From Bradyrhizobium acaciae (GTDB taxonomy: Bacteria; Pseudomonadota; Alphaproteobacteria; Rhizobiales; Xanthobacteraceae): a stretch of 64,000 nucleotides of DNA. The DNA lies in contig NZ_JACMYK010000001.1 in assembly GCF_020889785.1 (NCBI RefSeq), positions 186,001-250,000 on the forward strand, given 5' to 3'. Below are positions 52,697 to 61,561 of the stretch, in pieces (the first letter of the stretch is position 1; every line of letters starts with the position of its first letter). A program made the position numbers and the translations under genes. The notes beneath the pieces are model-generated. The model was not told where the DNA came from. It saw only the letters and a program-made list of their open reading frames with translations, and did not search any database.

Positions 52697-54305
52697 TGCC
52701 TCCGCTGCTCAGACGGTCGATGGTCTGCTTGATCTGCGCCAGCGCCGAGGCGTTCACCGACAATTCGCGCAGACCGCAGTTCAGCAGTGCCGGAAGACAG
52801 CGCGGATCGCCGGCCATGTCGCCGCACAGGCTGACGCTGATGCCGGCGCGGCGGCCGTGCTCCGCGGTCCGTGCAATCAGTTCGAGCACTGCGGGATGCA
52901 GGGGATCCATCAGGGGGGCGAGAGCTCCGTTGGAACGATCGCAGGCCAGGACATACTGCGCGAGATCGTTCGAGCCGATCGAGAAGAATGAGGCCTTGAA
53001 GCTCGCAATCGCGAGGGCCGCTGCCGGGACTTCGACCATGATTCCCAGTTCGGGAAGCTTTGCGGCAATGCCGTCCGCCTGCAAGCGCTGCACGATGTCA
53101 GCGAACAGCTTGCGCCCCGCCTCGAGCTCGTCCGCCGACGTCACCATCGGAAACATGACCTTGAGATTGCCGCGCACCGCGGCACGAGCCAGCGCGCGAA
53201 GCTGGACGGTAAAAATCTCCGGCCGCGCCAGGCAGAGCCGCAGGCCGCGCACGCCGAGGAACGGATTGGCTTCGCCGTCGAACGTAAAGCCGGGCACCGG
53301 CTTGTCGCCGCCGGCGTCGAAGGTGCGGATCGTCACCGGCCGCTGGCCGGCCCAGCGCAACACCGAATCATAGGCCTGGAATTGGGTCTCTTCGTCCGGC
53401 AGCTCGCTCCGCCTGCTGAGCAAAAATTCCGTCCGCATCAGACCGATGCCGTCGGCATATTGCGCATCCGCATGATCGAGGTCGTCGACGCGCTGGATAT
53501 TGATCAGGAGCTTGATGTGCTCGCCGCGCCATGAGGCGGTCGGCCGCCGCAGGATCGCCCGCGCGGATGCCCTGCTCTTGCGATGGCTTTCGCGCCGCTT
53601 CTCGAAAATGCGCACCTGCTCGGCGCTCGGATCGAGCTCCAGCGTCGCGCCTTCGCCGTCGAGCAGCGCAGTGGCGCCGGCATCCGGAATGGCGCCGAGC
53701 TGCACGACCATCGGGATGCCGCGCGCACGCGCCAGCATCGCGACATGGCTGGTCGGACTGCCGTGCAGCAGTGCCAGCCCGCCACCGCCGGACCAGTCGA
53801 TCTCCAGGAAGCGCGACGGCGGCAGATCGTCGGCACAGACGACGCCGCCACTTGGGATCTTCAGCGGCTCGCCCGCGTCGCCGCGCAGGATGTGGACCAC
53901 GCGGTCGCGCAAATCCGCAAGGTCCGACGAGCGGGCCTGCAGATACTCATCCTCCGCCGAGTTGTACGCCGCGATCTGCTCGTCGAGCGTCGCGCGCCAT
54001 GCGACGTCGGCCGGACGCCCCTCGCCGATCGACGCGAAGATCGCCTCGATCAGATCCTCATCCTCCAGCAACGCGACCTGGAATTCGAGGATCTGCGCGG
54101 CTTCACCGCCGGCGCTGGCGGCAAGATCGGCGATCTGCCCGCTTGCGAGATCGATCGCCTTCCGGAGCGCGAGCGCCTCCTCGACCAGCGTGCCGGCGAC
54201 CCGCTCGCCACCCGCGCCTGCATCGACGCGGACCAGCGGACCATGGGCAAAGCCGATCGAGGCGGTCCTGCCGCGGTAAGCCAGTCCTGCAGCGCTGCCC
54301 TGCAT
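52686..54305 (-). CDS. PEP-protein phosphotransferase (enzyme I), Dha-dedicated
   Basis: 539 residues from the ATG just after the HPr stop; an ATG at 54320 overlapping HPr is possible. Landmarks: GIASIGFAHGP-like N-terminus (RTASIGFAHGPL), phospho-acceptor His187 in GSPTSHVAMLARARGIPMVV, GLMRTEFLLSRRSELPDEETQFQAY, TIRTFDAGGDKPVPGF, NPFLGVRGLRLCL, MVEVPAAALAIASF, FSIGSNDLAQYVLACDR. All catalytic elements of enzyme I are present. It takes phosphate from PEP to the HPr coded upstream. In E. coli this function is partly fused in DhaM; here it is a separate, operon-specific enzyme. Confidence 0.93.
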   Translation of the reverse strand: MQGSAAGLAYRGRTASIGFAHGPLVRVDAGAGGERVAGTLVEEALALRKAIDLASGQIADLAASAGGEAAQILEFQVALLEDEDLIEAIFASIGEGRPADVAWRATLDEQIAAYNSAEDEYLQARSSDLADLRDRVVHILRGDAGEPLKIPSGGVVCADDLPPSRFLEIDWSGGGGLALLHGSPTSHVAMLARARGIPMVVQLGAIPDAGATALLDGEGATLELDPSAEQVRIFEKRRESHRKSRASARAILRRPTASWRGEHIKLLINIQRVDDLDHADAQYADGIGLMRTEFLLSRRSELPDEETQFQAYDSVLRWAGQRPVTIRTFDAGGDKPVPGFTFDGEANPFLGVRGLRLCLARPEIFTVQLRALARAAVRGNLKVMFPMVTSADELEAGRKLFADIVQRLQADGIAAKLPELGIMVEVPAAALAIASFKASFFSIGSNDLAQYVLACDRSNGALAPLMDPLHPAVLELIARTAEHGRRAGISVSLCGDMAGDPRCLPALLNCGLRELSVNASALAQIKQTIDRLSSGGSVG

Positions 54306-54306
54306 G

Positions 54307-54618
54307 CTAGCCTGCTCCATCCGGAAAATCGCTGGCGACCAGATCGACCAGCGCAGCAATGGCCGCCTCGGCATCGCTGCCCGACGCCTTGATCTCGATC
54401 GTGCTGCCGTGCGCGGCGCGCATCGCCATGATCTTGGCCACGCTCTTGGCATTGATCCACTCGGGCGCACCGGCGACCCGCACCGAGATCTGAGCCTGGA
54501 ATTTCTTGGCGAGCTTGGTCAGCTTGACCGCCGGGCGCGCGTGCATGCCTACCGCGTGCACCAGTCGTACGCTGCCGGTGAATATCTGTCCGTCCGCTTT
54601 ATCAAGCATGCTCATCAT
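54307..54618 (-). CDS. HPr-family phosphocarrier, Dha-dedicated
   Basis: 103 residues, about a dozen more at the N-terminus than standard HPr. Phospho-acceptor His26 in VHAVGMHARPAVKLTKLAKKF and a Ser59 (INAKSVAKIMAMRAAHGSTIEI) at the regulatory-serine position. Carries phosphate from the operon's enzyme I to DhaM. Located between dhaM and the enzyme I gene, one base before the latter's start codon. Confidence 0.93.
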   Translation of the reverse strand: MMSMLDKADGQIFTGSVRLVHAVGMHARPAVKLTKLAKKFQAQISVRVAGAPEWINAKSVAKIMAMRAAHGSTIEIKASGSDAEAAIAALVDLVASDFPDGAG

Positions 54619-54640
54619 CCATCATCACTTCGCCGACATC

Positions 54641-55033
54641 TCAGTCGGCAGAGAGTTCCTCGGCTACGGCCTTGACCTGCGCCAGCGTGCTGCCGCCGGC
54701 CGCCTCGGTTGCTGCCATCACGGCGCCCTCGACGATCGGTGCGTTGCAGACGACAACGAGATCGCGCCGCGCAGGCTCCAGCATCTCGACCGCCATTTCG
54801 CTGTTGGTCTCGGCGCCGCCGAGATCGACCAGCACCGCGACCCCCTTGGGAGACCAGGCGGCATTGATGGCGTCGATGATCAGCGGCACGCTGGTGCCCA
54901 ATCCTCCGTCGGGATTACCGCCGCAGAAGGCCACCTTGACCTCGGTGCCGACCATCTGCCGCACCATGTCGGCGGTTCCCTTGGCGATGTCGCTGGAATG
55001 CGAGACGATCACGATCCCCACGGTCTCGATCAT
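54641..55033 (-). CDS. dhaM: DhaM, single-domain phosphocarrier (EIIA-Man type)
   Basis: 130 residues consisting of only the EIIA-mannose-like domain: TVGIVIVSHSSDIAKGTADMVRQMVG with phospho-His12, FCGGNPDGGLGTSVPLIIDAINAA, GVAVLVDLGGAETNSEMAVEML. E. coli DhaM carries fused HPr and enzyme I-like parts; here those are separate genes downstream. Rephosphorylates ADP bound in DhaL. ATGA overlap with dhaL. Confidence 0.94.
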   Translation of the reverse strand: MIETVGIVIVSHSSDIAKGTADMVRQMVGTEVKVAFCGGNPDGGLGTSVPLIIDAINAAWSPKGVAVLVDLGGAETNSEMAVEMLEPARRDLVVVCNAPIVEGAVMAATEAAGGSTLAQVKAVAEELSAD

Positions 55034-55653
55034 GCGCGTGCCTCCAGGCCCGCGCACACCGCATGCACCAGCACGCAGCTCGACCGCGCGCCGGGATCGA
55101 CATGGCCGACGCTGCGCGCGCCGAGGAACGAAGCGCGCCCCTTGGTGGCCTGCATCGGTGCCGTCCGTTCGGCCGCTTCGGTCGCCGTGCTGCGCACCCG
55201 CGCGATCAGATCCGGCTGGCCGGCCGCCGTCTTCAACGTCTCCAGCACGGGAACTAGCACATCCAGCATCGTCTTCTCGCCAACCTGCGAGCGGCCGCGC
55301 GCGCTCACCGCGTTCACGGCGCTGCCGAAGACGTCGGCAAGATCATCGGGCAGGTCCTTGTCGTGCGAGAGCGCCTCGCCCGCGGCAAGGAAGAAGCTGC
55401 CATAGAGCGGCCCGGAGGCGCCGCCGACCGTCATCACCAGGGTCTTGCCGATCATCTTGAATGCTTCGTCGAGCGGCTGTGCCGAGATCGCATCGAGCTT
55501 GCCGAGCACGGCTTCGCAACCGCGCTTCATGTTGGTCCCGTGGTCACCGTCGCCGATCGCCTGGTCGAGGCTCGTCAGCTCCGGCGCGCTGGCGATGACC
55601 TGCTCTGCGGCCGCCTTGACCAACGACTTGAATGTCTCTGATGGCACCGACAT
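55030..55653 (-). CDS. dhaL: Dihydroxyacetone kinase subunit DhaL
   Basis: 207 residues, all-helical ADP-binding subunit. LDQAIGDGDHGTNMKRGCEAVL supplies the Asp cluster for Mg-ADP; MTVGGASGPLYGSFFLAAGEAL and FLGARSVGHVDPGARSSCVLVHAVCAGLE follow. ADP stays bound as a coenzyme and receives phosphate from DhaM. It lies 21 bases after the second ATPase gene of the importer, so transport and kinase are one transcript. Confidence 0.95.
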   Translation of the reverse strand: MSVPSETFKSLVKAAAEQVIASAPELTSLDQAIGDGDHGTNMKRGCEAVLGKLDAISAQPLDEAFKMIGKTLVMTVGGASGPLYGSFFLAAGEALSHDKDLPDDLADVFGSAVNAVSARGRSQVGEKTMLDVLVPVLETLKTAAGQPDLIARVRSTATEAAERTAPMQATKGRASFLGARSVGHVDPGARSSCVLVHAVCAGLEARA

Positions 55654-55674
55654 CTCTTCGATCCTCTCGCCCCT

Positions 55675-56700
55675 CTAATGAACCGCCGTGGCAATGCGCT
55701 GCCCCGCACGGTCGAAACACAACGGATGCACCAGATGCAAGTCGACCTCCTGGCCTGCTTGCAGCGGCTGATGCGGATCGGCCAGCGTCACCAGCGTCTC
55801 GCCCTTATAGTCCAGATGAATATGATTCTGCTCGCCGAGGTGCTCGACCCGGTGCACACGACCGACCATCTGCCCGCCATTGCGCGCGGCGAGCTGAACG
55901 TGCTCGGTGCGGATGCCGACCGTCTCGGTTCCCGACGGTATTGCTACATCCGAGAGCAGGTGTGCCGGCAGGAAATTGATCTGCGGCGTCCCGAGCCGCG
56001 AGGCCACGTAGCTGCTGGACGGACTTTCGTAGATCTCCCGCGGCGTGCCGAGCTGAAGCAACTGGCCATCCTTGATCACGCCGATGCGCGAGGCCATCGT
56101 CATCGCCTCGACCTGGTCGTGGGTGACATAGAGGATGGTCGCGCCGAGCTCGATCTGGATCCGCTTGAGCTCCAGCCGAAGCTCCGCGCGAAGCTTTGCA
56201 TCGAGCGAGGAGAGCGGCTCGTCCATCAGATAGATTGAGGGATCGCGGACCAGGGCACGGCCGATCGCCACGCGCTGCATCTCACCACCGGACAGCCGGG
56301 TGGCGCGGTTGTTCAGCTTGCTTCCGATATGCAGCAGCTCCGCCGTCTGTTCGACGCGCTTGCGGATGATCGGCTCCGCCACCCGCCGCGCCGGCGAGCG
56401 CAGCGGAAATGCCAGATTGTCGTAGACCGTCAGATGCGGATACAGCGAGTACTGCTGGAACACGAAGGCGATATCGCGCGATCCGGGCGCATCGTGCGTC
56501 ACGTCGCGCCCGTCGATCATGACAGAGCCCACATCAGGGGTCTCCAGTCCGGTGATCAGCCGCAGTGTCGTGGTCTTGCCGGCGCCGCTCGGTCCGAGCA
56601 GCACCAGGAACTCGCCGTCGCTCACCGTCAGCGAGAGGTCGCGGACCGCGTCCACCGCGCCGAAGCGCTTGGTGACGTTGCGCAGGGTGACGTCAGCCAT
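55675..56700 (-). CDS. ABC transporter ATPase, UgpC/MalK type (second)
   Basis: 341 residues. Walker A GPSGAGKT, FVFQQYSLYPHLTVYDNLAFPL, signature LSGGEMQR, LMDEPLSSLDAKLRAELRLELKRIQ, YVTHDQVEAMTMASRIGVI, and a C-terminal TOBE/OB regulatory domain (GIRTEHVQLAARNGGQMVG). Start overlaps the first ATPase gene by 8 bases. Two different ATPase genes in one importer operon recall the rhizobial glycerol transporter GlpSTPQUV. Confidence 0.92.
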   Translation of the reverse strand: MADVTLRNVTKRFGAVDAVRDLSLTVSDGEFLVLLGPSGAGKTTTLRLITGLETPDVGSVMIDGRDVTHDAPGSRDIAFVFQQYSLYPHLTVYDNLAFPLRSPARRVAEPIIRKRVEQTAELLHIGSKLNNRATRLSGGEMQRVAIGRALVRDPSIYLMDEPLSSLDAKLRAELRLELKRIQIELGATILYVTHDQVEAMTMASRIGVIKDGQLLQLGTPREIYESPSSSYVASRLGTPQINFLPAHLLSDVAIPSGTETVGIRTEHVQLAARNGGQMVGRVHRVEHLGEQNHIHLDYKGETLVTLADPHQPLQAGQEVDLHLVHPLCFDRAGQRIATAVH

Positions 56701-57790
56701 GGCGCGGGCCCTCCCCATTGGCGGTCCGGATCGCAAGCCCGCTGCCGATGTCGAACAGCGCCAACCGCTCGGCGTTGAATTCGAGACCGATGTTTTCACC
56801 GATCCGCACCGATGCGCTTGAAGACAACCGCGCCGCGACCCGTCCATAGGCGGTGTCGATGGTGACGATCTGGGTAGTGCCGAGATATTCCGCGCCGAAC
56901 ACCTCGCCGCGAACGGCGCCGGCGTCAGCGAAGCGGATATGCTCCGGACGGACGCCGAGCGCCAGCGGCGCGTTGGCACGATCCTCGCGGATCTCCGGCA
57001 CCGCAAGCCGGGTATCGTGGAAGCTGACCGCGCGATCGCCGGATCGCAGGCCGCCTTCGAAGCGCAGGAAGTTCATCGGCGGCGAGCCGATGAAGTCGGC
57101 AACGAACATGCTCGCGGGCCGGTCATAGACCTCCTGCGGCGTGCCGATCTGCTCGACGCGCCCCTTGTTCATGACGGCGATCTGATCGGCCATCGACATC
57201 GCCTCGAGCTGATCATGCGTCACATAGACCGTGGTCGCCTTGATGCGATCGTGCAGGTCGCGCAATTCGCCGCACATCAGATGGCGGAATTCGGCGTCGA
57301 GCGCGCCGAGCGGCTCGTCCATCAGGAACGCCTTCGGCCGCCGCACCATGGCGCGCCCGAGCGCGACGCGCTGGCGGTCGCCGCCTGAGAGTTTCGAGGT
57401 CTTGCTCGACAGCAGATGCTCGATCCGCAACATCCGCGCGGTCTCCTGCACCCGCTCGCGGATCTCGCGCCTCGCCATGCCCTGACACTTCAGGGGAAAG
57501 CCAATGTTCTCCCCGACATTCATATGCGGATAGAGCGCGAACAGCTGGAACACGAAGGCGATGTCACGGGCCGCGGCGCGGTGGAACGTGACGTCCTCGC
57601 CATCGAGCAGGATCTTGCCTTCGGTCGGCAGTTCGAGGCCGGCAATCATGCGCAAGGTGGTGGTCTTGCCGCAGCCGGAGGGCCCGAGCATTGCAAAGAA
57701 CGTCCCGTCGTCGATCGTGAAGGTCGAACCTTCCACCGCGGTGAACTGATCGAACGACTTGCGCAGGTTTTCGATACGAATCTGTGCCAT
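56693..57790 (-). CDS. ABC transporter ATPase, UgpC/MalK type (first)
   Basis: 365 residues from MAQIRIENLRKSF. Walker A GPSGCGKT, FVFQLFALYPHMNVGENIGFPLKCQG, signature LSGGDRQR, FLMDEPLGALDAEFRHLMCGELRDLHDRI, YVTHDQLEAMSMADQIAVM, and a TOBE domain (GVRPEHIRFADAGAVRGEVFGAEYLG). Diverged from the next gene, so the active ATPase is probably a heterodimer. Four bases after the small membrane protein. Confidence 0.92.
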   Translation of the reverse strand: MAQIRIENLRKSFDQFTAVEGSTFTIDDGTFFAMLGPSGCGKTTTLRMIAGLELPTEGKILLDGEDVTFHRAAARDIAFVFQLFALYPHMNVGENIGFPLKCQGMARREIRERVQETARMLRIEHLLSSKTSKLSGGDRQRVALGRAMVRRPKAFLMDEPLGALDAEFRHLMCGELRDLHDRIKATTVYVTHDQLEAMSMADQIAVMNKGRVEQIGTPQEVYDRPASMFVADFIGSPPMNFLRFEGGLRSGDRAVSFHDTRLAVPEIREDRANAPLALGVRPEHIRFADAGAVRGEVFGAEYLGTTQIVTIDTAYGRVAARLSSSASVRIGENIGLEFNAERLALFDIGSGLAIRTANGEGPRHG

Positions 57791-57794
57791 GGCC

Positions 57795-57995
57795 CTATTC
57801 CGGAAAATGGCTGACGATGACGAAGCCGACCGTGCCGGCAAGGATCGTCACGAACGAGTAGCTGTAGAGATCGATCGACCAGGGCTGCACCAGCATGACG
57901 ATGCCGCCTCCGATCAGGGTCATCGCAACGGCCTCCCACGGCCCGCGACGGAACCAGCGCGCTACACTACCTTTGGCAACCACAGAGCCGCTCAT
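57795..57995 (-). CDS. Small two-span membrane protein of the importer operon
   Basis: 66 residues with two hydrophobic segments (AVAMTLIGGGIVMLVQPW and SFVTILAGTVGFVIVSHF). ATGA overlap with the upstream permease and four bases from the ATPase show it is translated with the transporter. Rhizobial glycerol importers include a small hydrophobic protein, GlpU, at a comparable place; similarity here is positional only. Possibly an accessory subunit. Confidence 0.75.
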   Translation of the reverse strand: MSGSVVAKGSVARWFRRGPWEAVAMTLIGGGIVMLVQPWSIDLYSYSFVTILAGTVGFVIVSHFPE

Positions 57996-58954
57996 TTGCG
58001 CACCGCTCCGAAGGTGATGCCGCGCAGCAAGTGCTTGCGCAACAGCACGGTGAACATGACGATCGGGACCACGAACAGCGTGGTCGCGGCGGCAACCGCC
58101 GGCCAGTCCTGTCCGCCCTCGCCGATAATGAAGGGGATGAAGGGCGGCATGGTCTGCGCCTCGCCGCTGGTCAGCAGCACCGCGAAGGCATATTCGTTCC
58201 AGGAGAAGATCAGGCAGAAGATCGCGGTCGCCGCGATACCCGTGACCGCCTGCGGCAACACCACCTTGCGCAGCGCCTGCAGCCGCGTGTAGCCGTCGAC
58301 CAGCGCGGCTTCTTCATACTCGCGCGGGATCTCGTCGATGAAGCCCTTGAGCAGCCAGACCGCGAGCGAGACGTTGACAGCAGTATAGAGCAGGATCATG
58401 CCGAGCCGCGTGTCGGTCAGGTTGAGCTGCCGGTACATCAAATAGATCGGGATCGCCACCGCAACCGGCGGCATCATGCGCGTGGAGAGGATGAAGAACA
58501 GCAGATCGTCCGCCAGGGGTATGCGGAAGCGCGAGAACGCGTAGGCCGCAAGCGTGCCGAGGAAGACCGCGAGGAAGGTCGAGCCGAAGCCGATGATCAG
58601 CGAGTTGACGAAGCGCGGCACGACCTTGGACGGCCCGGCGATGACCATGTCGCGCTGCCGGACCAGCTTGTCGTACCAGGTCTGCGGCGGCGGCAGCTTG
58701 GCGATGAAGTCCGGCGTCTGGCGCGTGCGCACCGTGAACAGGTTCACGTAGCCTTCGAGGGTCGGCTCGAAGATCACCTTGGGCGGATAGGCGATGGCAT
58801 CGCTCTGCGACTTGAAGGCGGTGGCGACGATCCACAGCAGCGGCAGGATCGTGATCACGGCATAGAGGATGACGAGGCCGCTGGCGAACGCCTTGGCGCG
58901 CGGCGAGGCTTCGACGATGGAATGCGCGGTGGATTTGGTGGCGGCAGCGGTCAT
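57992..58954 (-). CDS. Sugar-type ABC permease (MalG/UgpE-like)
   Basis: 320 residues from MTAAATKSTAHS, with ATGA overlaps at both ends. Six membrane spans; binding-protein-dependent permease with the EAA loop EYEEAALVDGYTRLQALRKVVLPQA. An unusual inserted segment (RTRQTPDFIAKLPPPQTWYDKLVRQRDM) lies in the first periplasmic loop. Pairs with the MalF-like permease coded just upstream. Confidence 0.93.
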   Translation of the reverse strand: MTAAATKSTAHSIVEASPRAKAFASGLVILYAVITILPLLWIVATAFKSQSDAIAYPPKVIFEPTLEGYVNLFTVRTRQTPDFIAKLPPPQTWYDKLVRQRDMVIAGPSKVVPRFVNSLIIGFGSTFLAVFLGTLAAYAFSRFRIPLADDLLFFILSTRMMPPVAVAIPIYLMYRQLNLTDTRLGMILLYTAVNVSLAVWLLKGFIDEIPREYEEAALVDGYTRLQALRKVVLPQAVTGIAATAIFCLIFSWNEYAFAVLLTSGEAQTMPPFIPFIIGEGGQDWPAVAAATTLFVVPIVMFTVLLRKHLLRGITFGAVRK

Positions 58955-59925
58955 CGTTGCTTCACCTTGTTGAGCGTCTTGACGTAGATGTTGGCGGCAC
59001 CGAACACGGTCACGAACAGGATGATGGCGAGCGCCGAGGAATAGCCGGTGCGCCACTTCTCGAACGCGGCGCGCTTCAGCGAGATCGAGACCAGCTCGGT
59101 GGTCGAGCCCGGCCCGCCCGAGGTCAGCAGGTTGACCATGTCGAACATCTTGAAATTCTCGATGGCGCGGAACAGCACCGCGAGCATCAGGAACGGCACC
59201 GTCATCGGCAGCGTGATCGACCAGAACTGCCGCCATGCCGAGGCACGATCGACTTCCGCGGCCTCATAGATGTAATCCGGGATCGAGCGCAGCCCGGCGA
59301 GGCAGATCAGCATGACATAAGGCGCCCACATCCAGGTATCGACCAGCACGATGGTCCACGGCGCAAGCGACACCTGCCCGGTCATGCTGAACGAGCTCGG
59401 CGGCACGCCGGTGAACAGGCTGATCAGGTAGTTGAACGGACCGATCTGGGGCTGCAGCAGCAGCGTCCAGAAATTGCCGACCACTGCCGGCGACAGCATC
59501 ATCGGCAGCAGGATGATCGTGGTCCAGAAGCTGTGGCCGCGAAACTGGCGGTTGATCAAAAGCGCCAGGCCGAAGCCTACGACCACCTGCAACGCCACCG
59601 ACGAGATCACGAACTGCGCCGTGGTCTGCAGCCGGAACCAGACGTCCTCATCGTTGAGGATGTCGCTGAAATTGTCGAGGCCAACGAACCGCAGCGGCAG
59701 ATAGGACATGCTGAGGTTGAGGTTGGTGAAGGACAGCCGGATCATCCAGATCAACGGAAAGATGTTGATCGCAAGCAGCAGCGCGATCGTCGGCGCGACG
59801 AACAGCCAGGCAATGGTCCGGTCGGACAGGCCGTGGACCCGCCGGGCGGCGCGGGATTTGGCAGGCGTGCTCACGCCTGGGATCGTAGCATGATCGGGTT
59901 GCAGGATCGTCGTCATCGTGTCCAT
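58951..59925 (-). CDS. Sugar-type ABC permease (MalF/UgpA-like)
   Basis: 324 residues, six spans, cytoplasmic N-terminus of about 35 residues. EAA loop DYIYEAAEVDRASAWRQFWSITLPM. Forms the channel with the MalG-like permease. About 70 bases after the solute-binding gene. Imports the substrate used by the Dha kinase genes of the same transcript (inference). Confidence 0.93.
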   Translation of the reverse strand: MDTMTTILQPDHATIPGVSTPAKSRAARRVHGLSDRTIAWLFVAPTIALLLAINIFPLIWMIRLSFTNLNLSMSYLPLRFVGLDNFSDILNDEDVWFRLQTTAQFVISSVALQVVVGFGLALLINRQFRGHSFWTTIILLPMMLSPAVVGNFWTLLLQPQIGPFNYLISLFTGVPPSSFSMTGQVSLAPWTIVLVDTWMWAPYVMLICLAGLRSIPDYIYEAAEVDRASAWRQFWSITLPMTVPFLMLAVLFRAIENFKMFDMVNLLTSGGPGSTTELVSISLKRAAFEKWRTGYSSALAIILFVTVFGAANIYVKTLNKVKQR

Positions 59926-59995
59926 CGGCTGGGCTGGTTCGGCCTCCCCGAGGCAGCCCTCGGGGAAGCCAGTTCAGGCGGAGTACAGGCGCCGT

Positions 59996-61354
59996 CTATT
60001 GCGAGGCGACTTCCTTGCCCTGCTCCTTGAACACCTTGGTCCAATCCTTGACCAGGAGATCGAGCGCCTGCTGTGCCGTGCCCTTGTCGGCGACGACGTA
60101 GTCATGCACCCGCTTCTGCATGTCGAGCAGCAGCTGGGCGTAGGACGGCTCGGCCCAGAAGTCCTTGACGATGCCCATCGACTCCAGGAATTGCGGCGCG
60201 AACGCCGCGCTCTTGGGGAAGTCGGGCGCGTCGACCACGGCCTTGAGGGCGGAGTAGCCGCCGATCTGCCACCATTTCTGCTGCACGGCAGGCTGCGCGA
60301 ACCACTTGATGTAGGCGAGCGCGTCGTCCTTGTGGTCGGAGGTTGCCACCACCGAGATGCCCTGGCCGCCGAGCTGCGTGAAATGCCCCTTCGGACCGGC
60401 CGGATTGACGAAGAAGCCGATCTTGTCGCCGCCGACATTCGGGTCCTTGTAGAGGCCGGGGAAGAAGGCGAACCAGTTCATCTGCATCGCGACCTGGCCG
60501 GACTTGAAGGCATCAAGTCCTTCCTGCATGTAGGCGTTGGTCATGCCCGGCGCGGTGCAGCACTTGTAGAGCTCCTTGTAGAACTCGAGCCCCTTGGCCG
60601 CGTCGGCCGAGTTGACGATGCCCTGCATCTGGTACGGCTTCTTCGGATTGTCGTAGGCGAAGCCGTAATTGTAGAGCACATTGGTCACGCCCATCGTGAT
60701 CCCCTCCGAGCCGCGCTCGGTGAAGATGTAGGCGCCATAGACCTTCTTGCCGTCGATCTCGCGGCCCTGGAAGAACTCGCCGATCTGCTTCAGCTCGTCA
60801 TAGGTCTTCGGCGGCGCCAGGTCGCGGCCGTACTTGGCCTTGAACGCGGATTGGATCTCGGGCCGCGCGAACCAGTCCTTGCGATAGGTCCAGCCCACCG
60901 CATCAGCCATGGCCGGCAGCGCCCAATAGTTCGGCGTGTTCTTCGGCCACTGCGAGTAGCCGACGACGGTCGCCGGGACGAAGTCGTCCATCGAGATGTG
61001 TTCTTTGTCGAAGAAGTCGTTGAGCTTGACGTACCACTTGTTCTCGGCGGCGCCGCCGATCCACTGGCTGTCACCGATGATCAGGTCGCAGAGCTTGCCG
61101 TGAGAGTTCAGCTCGTTGAGGAAGCGATCGGCGTAGCTCGTCCAGGGGACGAACTCGTATTTCATCTCGATGCCGGATTGCTTGGTGAAGTCCTTGCCCA
61201 ACTCGACCAGCGCGTTGGCAGGATCCCAAGCCGCCCAGCAAAGTGTCAGCTGCTTGCCTTGCGCTGCGGCTTGCCCGCCGCCGAGCCCCCCGAGGGCTGC
61301 GGCCGCAACAACCACGGACGCCGCCGTACTGCGTAACCATCCCAATCTTCGCAT
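59996..61354 (-). CDS. Extracellular solute-binding protein (family 1), polyol/sugar importer
   Basis: 452 residues from the third of three close ATGs, the one 8 bases after GGAGG. Signal peptide about 1-33 (STAASVVVAAAALGGLGGGQAAAQG). Mature family-1 binding protein: LTLCWAAWDPANALVELGKDFTKQSGIEMKYEFVPWTSYADRFLNELNS, SQWIGGAAENKWYVKLNDFF, YWALPAMADAVGWTYRKDWF, GGQGISVVATSDHKDDALAYIKWFA. First gene of the 12-gene importer-Dha operon. Resembles glycerol/polyol-type binding proteins by operon context; ligand not proven. Confidence 0.92.
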   Translation of the reverse strand: MRRLGWLRSTAASVVVAAAALGGLGGGQAAAQGKQLTLCWAAWDPANALVELGKDFTKQSGIEMKYEFVPWTSYADRFLNELNSHGKLCDLIIGDSQWIGGAAENKWYVKLNDFFDKEHISMDDFVPATVVGYSQWPKNTPNYWALPAMADAVGWTYRKDWFARPEIQSAFKAKYGRDLAPPKTYDELKQIGEFFQGREIDGKKVYGAYIFTERGSEGITMGVTNVLYNYGFAYDNPKKPYQMQGIVNSADAAKGLEFYKELYKCCTAPGMTNAYMQEGLDAFKSGQVAMQMNWFAFFPGLYKDPNVGGDKIGFFVNPAGPKGHFTQLGGQGISVVATSDHKDDALAYIKWFAQPAVQQKWWQIGGYSALKAVVDAPDFPKSAAFAPQFLESMGIVKDFWAEPSYAQLLLDMQKRVHDYVVADKGTAQQALDLLVKDWTKVFKEQGKEVASQ

Positions 61355-61542
61355 ATCCATTTCCTCCATATCGTTGAAGCACCTAACCCGCTCGACGCAT
61401 CCCTGCCGGATTGACGCCGAGGATTTCGAAAACGAGTTGATGAGCGATGATGGAGGGCGAAACGAAGCGCTCCCGGACATTGCAGTCCGGATGGCTGGGC
61501 TCCTCCCACACATCTGCTCGATGCGCGATGTTTATCGTTTTT

Positions 61543-61561
61543 GTAATACTAAACGTATTAC
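61543..61561. promoter_or_regulatory. Inverted repeat, operator candidate for the importer-Dha operon
   Basis: GTAATAC-TAAAC-GTATTAC, perfect seven-base arms, in an A+T-rich patch 189 bases before the solute-binding gene. Looks like a GntR- or LacI-size operator. No regulator gene is adjacent apart from the HTH-like protein within the operon. Confidence 0.6.
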
